Positions 45,161-56,700 of a stretch of DNA of 64,000 bases are shown here, in pieces (the first letter of the stretch is position 1; the number at the start of each line of letters is the position of its first letter). The notes beneath the pieces are model-generated. The model was not told where the DNA came from. It saw only the letters and a list, made by a program, of their open reading frames with translations, and made no database searches. The position numbers and the translations under genes were made by a program. Where the stretch lies: positions 13,894,501-13,958,500 of the forward strand of contig NC_079381.1 of the NCBI RefSeq assembly GCF_021018895.1. The letters run 5' to 3'. This DNA is from Seriola aureovittata. Taxonomy: Eukaryota > Chordata > Actinopteri > Carangiformes > Carangidae.

Positions 45161-47707
45161 TTTCCCAACATCCAGAGATTCCCGTTTTTCACGGACGTGG
45201 GGTGATGAATCTGTAATGCCAAATTGTCATATTGCATCAACGCGACGGAACTGAGTGGTGTGAAGCATGAAAGAGCAGTCCTTGTAACAGCCCGAGTGCT
45301 GATGTGCACATGCAATTTTTGCCGCGACCTTTTCCGTCTTTCCCCATCTTACAGCCCTTGTTCATTTATATTCTGCTGAGCTGCTTGAGCCTCTGAGTGA
45401 TAAAGCCATGAAAGAGAGAGTGAGAGAAGGATGGTTTCGAAGGGGGGGAAGAGGAGGTCCGGCGGTACTACAATGATGAAAGTGAGTCTTCCCCAAGCTG
45501 CTCCTGACTTATCTTATGACACACAATAGCTGCTTTAAATACCCTTGAAGTCCCCTGCGGTGGCTAGTTTGGAGTGACAGTGACAAGAATAGGGATGCCT
45601 ACATGGCTTTAAATTCTTGATGAAATTGCAATTAAGACACCAGAAGAAGAAGTGAGCCCGAGGCCGTGCAAGCAACGACCAAAAAGAAAAACAACAAGGA
45701 TGTGAGGAGGAAATACATGAAAAGTTAATTCTGCTCTGTGGGCTTTAATTCTGGGCATCTGTCACTGCATATAACCCTCCCTTAAAAGTGTAGGGGAGAT
45801 GAAACTGAAAATGGCCATTAAGTCTCGTGTATTAACCACAGCCCAGCGGGTTCTCTGCAGTGTTAATGAGCAGTAATCCAGCAGTGTTTGACCACAATAC
45901 TCCACAACATGGAAAGATATTCTACAGGCTATGTGTGGCTACATCAAAACAAAAGTCCAGAAACATGTAGAGCAATGAGGTTTGAGACTTTGATACCCCA
46001 CCAATTTAACTGGTTGGTTGGAGAAATCCTCGGGGGTCTCTTTTGCTTCCCTCAAGGGACAGTTTTTGTGCTTTTGTCACATGTCCCATGATTATCGCCT
46101 TAATGCTGGCACTTGCTGCAAGATTAACCACTGGAGCCTTGAAGGGAAACTGCCTTTTAGCACCCAGAATATCAAGTAATTGAAAGTTTGACCGAATGTA
46201 TGTGCCTCTGCAGTTTTACACTAAAGGGAGCGCAAAGCCGGATTCTCCTTATACAGCAGAGGAGAAGTCTCAGCACAAGGCTTAACATCAGTTGTGGAAA
46301 TGTAAGCACTTCAGCATTTTGCTTTATTGCCCTTTGAATTATGGCTCCCAGCATTTTTGCGTATATTCAGGTTTCAGTGTGCTGATTTTCTGCATTAATT
46401 TAAAAAATAGCCTACACTGTTTACATTTGAGCAAGTGTAATAATTTTATTTATTTAAAAAAAAAAAACACACAGCACTATATATTTTCTTGCTTTGCATG
46501 AATTAAAATATTCAAATTGTAGTTGCTTCCTTGCATGTGTCTAATCAATATAGGAGTGCATAATTCCATAAATGCTCTATATATTTGTGCATGTGATGAT
46601 CCTCTGAATAAAAAAATCATAGAATTAGTTATCTCCTGTCTTTTTTTTACAGATTGCAATCCAGCCAGTGTCCAAGTAAGACTCACTATTTACTGACCTG
46701 ATAAGCTACAATACCATGATGGGTGAGTGGAGGGTCCAAAGTAACTACCGGGTGAACATAATTATAAGTCTTCTCAAGCATGTAAGCACTTGCTCCTCTC
46801 AGCGTCTTATCGCCCCATGGCATCTTAAGAGGCACGGGTCCAATCAGTGGCCGGGTATTTTGTGCATGGCTGCTCTGTCTCTGTGCCCAGGAGCCTGGGG
46901 CTAAAGCCCGGGGCCCTCTCACCATCTGCCGCTGTCACTAAGGGTGGCACTACCTCCTTCACAGTGCCATGCCAGCCCACAGAGCCCAAGACCAGGCTGT
47001 GACCCTCTCTTCAACTGCCCCAAGGCCTATACTGTCTTCCTCATCAGGTCACCCACAGCTGCGTGATGCACACTGGTTGTTAAGAACAAATTATAAGGTG
47101 TTGTGCACAACCTCGCTGAGTGACAAAATGTTTGAGGATTTGTTTTTTTGCATTTCATAAATCAATACACAGACCTTAGTTTAGACTGTGGATGGTGATT
47201 TGTGCATCGGAGTAGTTCTATAGCACCAAAAGCAGAAGTTTTCACAGTTTCAGCATTCACACTAAATCTCACATTTCACAATTCTGATGTAATCATTTCA
47301 CGGGATGCAACTCCAAAGCTGCTATTTCCTCTCACATGGCCATCCCAAACTTTTTGAGGAGCTGTTATCAGATTTCTGAGATTAATTCGCTCTTTGGATG
47401 TACAGAGTCTGGCATGGAAAATCAAACCAGCATTTGGAGGCGTGCTGGAGGGACATGCCTGCCTGATATGCTGCAGCACATCACTCGCAGTACTAATTGG
47501 ATGTTTGGACTATTTTTAAAAGGTCCACTGAACCCAAGTCCAGCCTTTTAAAGAGCTGGTTGATAAATAATTAAATCGACACAGATAGGATGGAAGAATA
47601 TTTAACTGCTACCCCCATTTAAAGGCTTAGCTTTACAAACCATCAACTGAATAATCTCTTAATTTAAACATTCCCTTCAATCTCCAAGGCTTAGTGGAAG
47701 CATCTGC

Positions 47708-47750
47708 TACACACACACACACACACACACATACACACACACACACACAC
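47708..47750. repeat. (CA)n microsatellite
   Basis: A CA run with one TACA interruption. Confidence 0.92.
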
Positions 47751-50108
47751 TGCTGGAGAACATCTTTATAAAAATCCAACCTGAGACATGCTGACATCTG
47801 TTTCTCTAATGACTTTCATTTAGTGCCCATTTAGTCTCTGACTGCCTGGTGAACCAGCGTGTTTGTGCACTAACTAAAGCCATGTCATCACTGAAACAAC
47901 TTAACGCCACAGATTTTTTTAAAGGTCAGACATTCTGCTGTAAGTTCCCTATAGCTCAGGATGCAGCTTAGCTTGGCCTACATAAATCTATTTATATTTG
48001 TCATTTACAGATCTTATCCTCACAGTTTGTGAAATCAATGTCGGGGCTATCGGGGGATTTGTAAGAGGTGGGGGCGTTATTTAGCCATGCTCCCAAAAGG
48101 AAAATCAAAACATGCTCCTCCGTTTTCTTTCACATGTAGTCCATGATACGCGTCGAGAGGAACGTTAAAAGCTTTGTTGCATGAATAATGAGCAACATCA
48201 GAAAATAAATTGCCTGAACCGCATCGTGTGGAGATGAAGCGGTGAGTCAGGAGCGTGGTTTCAACATGAGAGTTTGACATTACACTAGTGGGTAAACTGA
48301 GAGTTAAGACACTGCCAGGAGCTTTGGAGGCTGACCTGATAGCACACTGATGCCAACACCCTGTTTATTTGGATGCCAAGTTTAAACCACCACAACCTTC
48401 TCATCCCTGCCAGCTTCATATCTTAATCCCCTCAGGCTTTATCACTTAAATCACCTTTAAGAACAAAAGCGGATCCTATAGGTGGCCTTTCTGCACCTAT
48501 TGCCTGCGTGCAAACCCCTGCATCCCTCTCAGCTCCCTGAACAGATTTGGCTCCAGGCCACCGCAGCCAAGCTCTGTGAGGGAATATGAATGGCATTAGC
48601 TCCAGGCTGTTGCCATGGTGTTGACTTATTTACTGAACATCAGCCCACTGACTTCAAACAGCGCTGCACACGTTTTGGCTGCCATATTAGTGTCAGTGTT
48701 ATCATCCAAAGGACACATTTCCACTGAGTGGTTTAAAAAAAAAATTAAACTGTGGCTTGTGAGAAACAACTGAAAGTTGTGACCAAATGCAAAAAGTCAT
48801 GCAAGCTGAAGACATACTGACCAGTAGACAATGGTTATTTTTATCCCCTTTTTCCAACAACAAATCCACACTTTTATATCTTGTTTTTCAAAATATTTTT
48901 ATTTAAAAATCAGAAGCGAAACATGGTTGAGATCTTTTCCCTGTATTGGCTACTAATGAATAATAAGCTGGGCTGCTGTTTTCTTGAGCAGTGGCTGCTC
49001 TCACATTTCAATGAAACCACATGTATGATATGTCACTGACTTTTACCTTTACCCAACTATCAATGTGAAGAAGAAGTAAAAGCACAGATTACCTTTGTCC
49101 AAGGACAAAATTTGACAAAATGACTTATCCTAAACCATTTTAGGCTAAATCTGGATGAGCGATGAAGTAAAAAACTCATATTGGATCTCATATTTGATCT
49201 CCTTACAGATTCAACTGGTTGTGTAAGACTAATTTTAATTCAAGGCTATGAGGATATTCCTAAAGCTTTTGGAGAGCAATATTTGTGAATGGACAGAAAG
49301 CTCTGTTTTGTTATGTCATCAGCAACAGCATGTTGTTATTTGACAAGGAATGACAGAATACAACTTCGTGTTTAATATGCTACTAATTACTTAGTGTGTG
49401 TGTATGTAATGAATTTGGCATTTAAAGACAGATTCAGTACACGATGCCTGCTGAAACACAGAGATTCTGTCTGTGAGCTTATATTTGTGCAGTGGACTAA
49501 AATCCCTTTTTTTCTTTTTTTTGGGGGGAGAAATCTTGTAGCATATTTCAGGATTCCAGTAGCATAAGTGTGACAGTTGTTGCATGGATGGGTAAGCTTT
49601 GCCTGCCGAAGTGTCCTATGCACTCACTTCATGAAAAGTTATGCAACACAAAGAAATGCACTGATTGTTGTTCTGAGCCCCATGGGTTTTGAGTTATATA
49701 AATATATAGTCATCATAATTTAGTCATTGGAATAAAGGCATATTAGGGTTAATGCTTTTATGCTTTACTTTTCTCATTTGTACATGCCTGAAGAAATGTT
49801 TACCACTTCATGGGTTTCCAGAAGCTAAGATAGACAGACAATAACTGAGATTATTTCTGCAAAATGTGAAACCTAAAAATCTTAATGTCACACTGGAACT
49901 GGCAAGACAAGTACTGTCACTAACCCTCTACTTATGAACACGCAATCCTCCTGTTCTCTTGTCTCATCATGCACTGCAGGGCTGTATGTAAATTGTGAAT
50001 AAATGCAGATAATGGGATTAATAAAGAACATAAATAATTTATTTCACTATAAAGATAAGACAAATTATGCTAATTATGTTATTAGCTTGACTTGTTTTCT
50101 TTTTGCAG

Positions 50109-50213
50109 ATACACTATATCACAGAGTTCCGTTTGATGTGCGGTTAAAAGGGGACAGAGAGAAAATGATCATGGCAAGTAAGAAAAGTTTTGTGTCCACT
50201 AAGGAAGAGAAAT
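50109..50213 (+). other. Possible orphan 3' exon upstream of ddx54
   Basis: A strong acceptor (TTTTCTTTTTGCAG) at 50108 opens a protein-like frame reading TLYHRVPFDVRLKG and on to a TAA at 50211-50213, ending STKEEK. AATAAA follows at 50436-50441. A good donor (GCAA|GTAAGA) at 50178 would alternatively make a 69-nt internal exon with phase 1 at both ends. I recognise no family and see no partner exons upstream, so this is only a candidate. Confidence 0.25.
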
Positions 50214-50559
50214 AAAGGGCCAACTGTTATTAAATCAGTACTGGGCTATGTGGCTGTGTGACATCTCGGCATCACAGACATTGCTGCGAAATTAGGGTGC
50301 AATTAAGACAGGATGCTGTATTATATATTCTCTCTCATGTGTTAGGTGAAAAGCCAGCCAAACAAATTTTGATGAAATGTTGATTTCTATGGAACTGAAT
50401 ATAAACAAAACATTTTTTTCTGGTTCTATTTGTGCAATAAATGATTTAAAAAGTTTTGTCACTCCATTTTTACAAAAAAAGAGTAAATGCAGTGAACGCT
50501 ATATTGTTGCAAGTAAGGCGCTGTAAGGAGTTGAAGAGAAATGAAACACCCTACAATAT

Positions 50560-50786
50560 AATCACACTCACACTCCGTTGCAGTAGGTGGCGGTGTTGAG
50601 CTTTGGACGGCAAACCAGCAGTCACACAAAAACGGAAGCAGAAGAAGAACCAGAAGAAGCGCACACGTGTTTCCAACATGTCTGCCTACCGTGTTGTTGT
50701 GCGTTGAGATTCCATGAGCTGTTTTATTTCTTAATCTACGCAGTAAAGTTATCGACCTCAGGTGAAAACAGCGTTAAAGGTTCAGG
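50560..50786 (+). promoter_or_regulatory. ddx54: ddx54 5' flank and leader
   Basis: The region holds GGTGGCGGTGTTGAGC, then AACGGAAGCAGAAGAAGAAC, an arrangement similar to a dispersed element often seen near teleost promoters (from memory). It also holds ACACGTGT and a nine-codon upstream frame at 50678-50707. The ddx54 ATG has a strong context, with A at -3 and G at +4. The transcription start is not determined. Confidence 0.4.
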
Positions 50787-53700
50787 ATGGCTCAGAGAAA
50801 GAAGAAAATGACGAAGAAGAAGAGACACACAGCGGGCAGAGAGCCGGAGGCTGACTCTGACAGCGGGGACTTTGAACTGGCTGCTGAAATTAAGGACGAT
50901 GATTCTGTAAGGAACAACACTTTAACATAACTTACCCAGCCAACTGCTGTTTGGCTGGTTATCACGTTTGACTTAATTCTGTTAAATAAGACTAGTATTT
51001 GTAAGAGGTATGTTACAGGACCGGTTTATATGTATAGTAGTTATAGTTGGGGGTATAGCTCAGTGGTAGAGCATTTGACTGCAGATCAAGAGGTCCCCGG
51101 TTCAAATCCGGATGCCCCCTGCATATACTTTAACAAACTTCACATGACACACAATATATAATGGATTATAGATTAGGCACTCATCTTTAACGTATATTAC
51201 ATTACTGAAGTGCTAGTTTACCACCATGTAAGAGAAAGAGAAGCAAGTAAGGGATCATGGGAAAACTTAGATATAGGAACAGATTTTTATATCAGTCTAA
51301 TGCAACTCAGTCCAATTTTTCTTCCATAAAACCGACTTTTTTTGATGCCTGTAAAGTTGAAGCATAGAGTTTTTGTTGATACTGTCATAATACTGTTAAT
51401 TAAATTATATGATTTAACACTGAGGTCATGGTGTGTTGTTGTGGTGTTGTACTGGACTGCATTATACTGAAAGGTATTTCTAATATTCTGCCCCTCTCAT
51501 GCATGTAAATAGGGAGGATAAAAAAAATTAGAAACACCTCTAGGTATGATGTAGCCAAGTGCAACACCACCTTTAAGTATGACCTCAGTATTACCATATA
51601 ATTGAATTTTCACTTAGTACTGTTTGATGTTATGTCAGGGCAGTTAAAATTGGATGGCCAGAAATGTGAACATGTGCTTGGCAGATTGGGAAAATTAATT
51701 ATTAATAAATTAATAGATAATGAAAATACTTGTTAGTCACATCTCTAAAGTAATTAAAAAAAACAAAACAAAAAAATATTAATTATTGTTAGCCAACCTA
51801 AGTATATATCAATATTTATTTAGCAGGGTTTTCCACTGTGTAGACGTCAACTACATCACCTGAAACAAAGATCTTCTCTGCTAACATCATAATAATGAAT
51901 ACACTGTCATGAAATAAAACATTCACCTTCAGGGAGCAAGAGCACAGGAACTGTTTTGCAATTTGTGTCACTGTTGTTTTTGAATAAGTCATGAGAGCAG
52001 ATGCATCAAGATGAGCGTGGCTTACCACCTTGGCTAAACAGGTTATTTTGGTAGTACGTGTATCCCCTAATTCATTATTAAAATCTTGCACACTGCATAA
52101 CATTTATATTAAACAAATAATTAGTTACCCCAAAAGGAAAAAGATTTTTCAACTTGCGTAGAGATTAGGATTCTACATGAATTTGTTTAAGGTGTTGTGT
52201 CGTACCTCTGTCATGTTGTTAACATCGTGTTTTCTCATTGGTCTCACAGCCAGGAAGGAAACTGCCGCGGTTCCCTACATCATCAGACCACATGTCAGAT
52301 GTGGAGCTTGACACCAGGCAGCTGGTCAGAGCCCAAAACAAGAAGAAAAAGAAGTCTGGAGGCTTTCAATCAATGGGTAAGAGCCAGAGAAGAGTGTCCA
52401 GATAAGGGCTGCACCTCCACTGGTTACTCACTGCATGTGAATCTTTCTGTTTATATCCATTTGAGCTGAAAAAAATCTTTATTAAATCTTTATTTGACTA
52501 TATTACATCTGATTTCAGGTCTCAGTTACCCTGTATACAAAGGAGTCATGAAAAAAGGATACAAAGTCCCAACTCCAATCCAAAGAAAGGTCAGTCAGTG
52601 CGACTTCACGATCCCGTAATCAAACATTTTTACTGCTAGATGGACAATGTTTCATGCCCAACCCTTCTCTCCCCCCCCCCCGCCTTCAGACTATCCCTGT
52701 GATTTTGGATGGCAAGGATATAGTAGCCATGGCCAGGACTGGCAGTGGTAAGACAGCTGCTTTCCTGGTTCCTATGTTTGAGAAGCTGAAAGCCCCTCAA
52801 GCCCAAACAGGAGCCAGGGCCCTCATCCTGACCCCCACCAGAGAGTTGGCACTGCAGACCATGAAGTTCACGAAAGAGGTCAGACTGAGCGGAGTGATGA
52901 GCGCTTATTGTGCTTTTAGGAGTTCAAGGTGGCTGGTATTATTTATAGTTGAATTAATATGCTTGTTCTTTGTTGTGGTGTTATAGTTGGGAAGATTCAC
53001 TGGCCTCAAGACTGCCCTGATCCTTGGTGGAGACAGGTACGTGACTCCTGTTACTTTACAGCTTTACTGTTGTACAGTTGTCCTTTTTAAATCTGGAATG
53101 AATTTACATTAAACACCCTCTGCTCTTTTCCAGAATGGACGATCAGTTTGCTGCTCTTCACGAAAACCCTGACATGTGAGTGTTTCGTTGTCGTCCTGAC
53201 TCTTGATGTTGTTTGTGCCCAATCCGTGCACTGTATCTCTAACTCCTTTTCCCCTCCAGAATCATGGGTACCCCCGGTCGTCTCATGCACGTCATCACGC
53301 AGATGAACCTGAAGCTGCAGAACGTGGAGTACGTGGTGTTTGATGAGGCTGACAGGTGAGAAGTGGAACCGCTCATTTACATTTGTCATTTTTTCATAAC
53401 ACGGCACAGACTCACGTGCATGTATGCGTTAATGTATCCGTGCTTCTCCTCTGCTCAGGTTGTTTGAAATGGGTTTTGCCGATCAGCTTCAGGAGATCAT
53501 CCGGAGGCTTCCAGACACCAGACAGACTCTGCTGTTCTCTGCCACTCTGCCCAAACTGCTGGTGGAGTTCGCCAGAGCTGGTGAGATCAACTTTCACATT
53601 TTTCATCCTGTCTTTTGTCAGTTCTGTTTTACGCGCATCCATCGTGATTGAAGAGGGTTTTCCAATCTGTTTTGCTCTACATCTCTGGTTCATCTGCATG

Positions 53701-56700
53701 TTGGTGCTTAAGGCCCAGGCTAACTAAGTTAACCTTTTTCCCAGGTCTGACAGAACCAGTGCTGATTCGTTTGGATGTGGATTCTAAGCTCAGTGACCAG
53801 ATTAAGGTAAAGACAGGACTTTGCTTATTAAACAAGATAAAACTGGAAATGAATGATTCTGGATTGTTGTTCCCATATAAACTAAGTTTTATGAGAGGGA
53901 AAACATGTGTTTTATTCTTTTTACATGGAATAATAAGAATAATGCAGGATGACAAATGTACTTGTTGGAGCAGATTATAATAACATTTAACTGCAAAACT
54001 GTGCTATGAGAAACTTCCACTCCATGCATGGTTTTTAAATTTTTTTTTTTTTTAAGTATTGACAAAAACAAAGAAATGGTTTGTATTTTTAGTGCATGCA
54101 TTTGTTGACGCATTTGAAAACAGCTGATGCCCTCAGGGGTGATCCCCTGTTCATGTAATGAGTGGGACAACTGTAAACAAAACCTTAAGCACACCGTTTA
54201 CCCAGAAATGACTCATGAATGTGCACGTAAACATCAGAGCTAAATCCTCACTTTGTCACTTCGTCTTTCATCAGCTGTCATTTTTCCATCTGCGCATGGA
54301 CAACAAGCCGGCAATGCTGCTTCATCTCCTACGGAATGTAGTGAAGCCTCAGGAGCAGACGGTGGTTTTTGTAGCCACCAAGCACCATGTAGAGTATATC
54401 AAGGAGGTGAGATACAAACGGAGGAATAACTCGGTCACATCCCTCTCTCTGTGAGGTTTGGGCGAAACCCTAACATAAATCCACCTCTTTTGTTTTGATC
54501 TCCAGCTGCTTTCTTCAGAAGGTTTGGAGTGTGCCTACATCTACAGTGCCCTCGATCAGACTGCCAGAAAGATCAACATAGGGAAGTTTGTGCATCGGAA
54601 AGCCATGGTGCTAATTGTGACAGATGTCGCTGCTCGTGGTATAGACATCCCCCTGCTGGACAACGTCATCAACTACAACTTCCCTCCTAAGGCCAAGCTC
54701 TTCTTGCACAGAGTCGGTGAGTGGCTTATACACAAATTCATATCCCTTTGTTTTTTTTTTATTTAAGATAATTTAATAAGTGATTAGGCTGATTTGAGGC
54801 ATTAGTATATTCATCTGTCTTTTCCCATCAGGCCGTGTGGGACGTGCTGGTCGCAGCGGCACAGCCTACAGTATGGTTTGTCCAGATGAGATGCCTTTTG
54901 TCTACGACCTTCACCTCTTCCTCGGAAGGCCTGTTCAGTTCGCCACAGCTGAACACGCACAAGGTATTGAACTGAGGAATTAACTCTACTACACATCTAC
55001 TTCCCATCTGAGGCTGCAAGTAGAATCGTAAAAAGTTTATTTATCACTGTCTTCACTATCGCTATCTGCCGTTCAAACCTCCCCTCTCCTGCAGATTCAG
55101 AGGGTGTGTTCGGCCGGGTCCCTCAGAGCATCTTGGATGACGAAGGCTCTCATCTCGTCACGGCTCACGAAAATTCCATGGACCTGGAAAACCTGCATCG
55201 CGTCTCGGAGAACGCCTACAAGCAGTACCTCAAATCCCGACCAAACCCCTCACCGGAGTCCATCAGACGGGTCAAAAACACAGATCTGTCCATCATGGCT
55301 GTCCATCCATTACTCGGTCAGTTTAGAGCTGGATGAACAAAGAGGAGATCAGTGATGAAGATGATGATGATGATGATGATGATGATAATGCTCAGACAGC
55401 AGCTGGTAACGGTGTTTAACTGATGTTGTTTCAGGGTCAGGTTTGGAGAAAATGGAACTGGAGCGCCTTCAAATAGTTGATGCCATCAAGGGTTACAAAT
55501 CCAAGTCGGTGAGTAACAGTAGATAATAATGCAGATATCTCTAGTGCCGCAAGTTCCCGCTAGCCTGGAATGAAACCTTAATTAAAAAATTCTCTTTTCA
55601 TATTCCTCTAGACTATCTTTGAAATCAACTCCAACAGTAAAACTCAGGCCGGTGAGGTGATGCGCGCCAAACGCTCCAAGGACACACGGTTGGTGGACAA
55701 GTTCAGCAAACATAGAGAGGACCTGGCTGCAGACAGCCGCCTGCATCAGCCCGTCAACCCCACCACTGCTGACGATGATGACGGCACAGGCAAGGACGAG
55801 GACACTCTAAAGGTTAGAGACTCTCGTGCCTGTGTGGCGTTTTGATTCGAAAACTAAGCATCTACAGTCTGTTTTTCCTTCTAGAACGTGCTCTGCATGT
55901 GGCGGGAGCATGTGTGTTTTCTTTAACCGCAGGTGATCGACATTTAGTGTACTGGACTTTACGTGGAAGTAATGTCATTTACCGCTGTCCCACATTCAAC
56001 AAGGAAAAAAGCTAATTATCAATTCCACGTCAAAAGACTTTTAAAATAAGTTTTCACAATCACAAGTTCTCTTCAACCCAAAAATATTCCATTTATTAAC
56101 TCATAAGAAAAAGGAAAGTAGCAAATCCACACAAATGAGACGCCAGTATGAGGGAATGTTTTGGCATTTTTGCTTGAAAAATTACTTAAATGATTAATGG
56201 AGTAGTAGAAATACTTGATTATTTTCCGGTGACTAATCATTTCACTGCTAAAAGACGCTTTTTTTTAACTGTAAAAAGTTTGCACTCACTTGATGTTGTG
56301 TACAGACTTTAATAAGACAGAGCAGCATCTCTCCTGTGTGTCATTTATGACAAATCCTCGTTTTGCCAACCTACAGTAGAAGACTTTAGTCAAGTGTAAC
56401 ACTTCCTGTTTCCACCAGGGGGTGTTCTCTGCAGTGGTAGGTGGAAAGAGAAAAGGCCTTCGGGAAGATGAGGAAGAACGGTCAAAGAGAAGCAGACAGA
56501 CGGGTAAAGATGAGGAGTATTACATCCCCTACAGACCCAAAGACTTCGAATCTGAGAGAGGGTGAGGCATGAAACATGACTTTTATTTCCTTCTTTTTTT
56601 TTTTTTTTAAATGTGTGTAAAAACAGACATGATTCAAATATATTATCTGTGTGTTCTAACCTGTGACTGTTTTTCTGTGTTGTTCTAGGTTAAGTCTCTC

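Larger units (their letters stand above)
43761..50108. other. Intergenic stretch between the Ly6-family gene and ddx54
   Basis: I see no gene here that I can support. It contains TG and CA microsatellites (44838-44877, 47708-47750), an interspersed repeat copy near 45.0 kb, and homeodomain-core-rich sequence at about 45.56-45.87 kb that may be regulatory. Confidence 0.5.

Noticed and set aside
46626..46676. Short segment between a TTTTTTTACAG acceptor and a GTAAGA donor
   Set aside because: The implied exon of about 25 bases has no partner exons and no coding signal.
55317..55434. Possible C/D-box snoRNA in the ddx54 intron between exons 13 and 14 (TGATGA and CTGA boxes)
   Set aside because: The TGATGA comes from a GAT repeat, and no terminal stem pairs beside the boxes.
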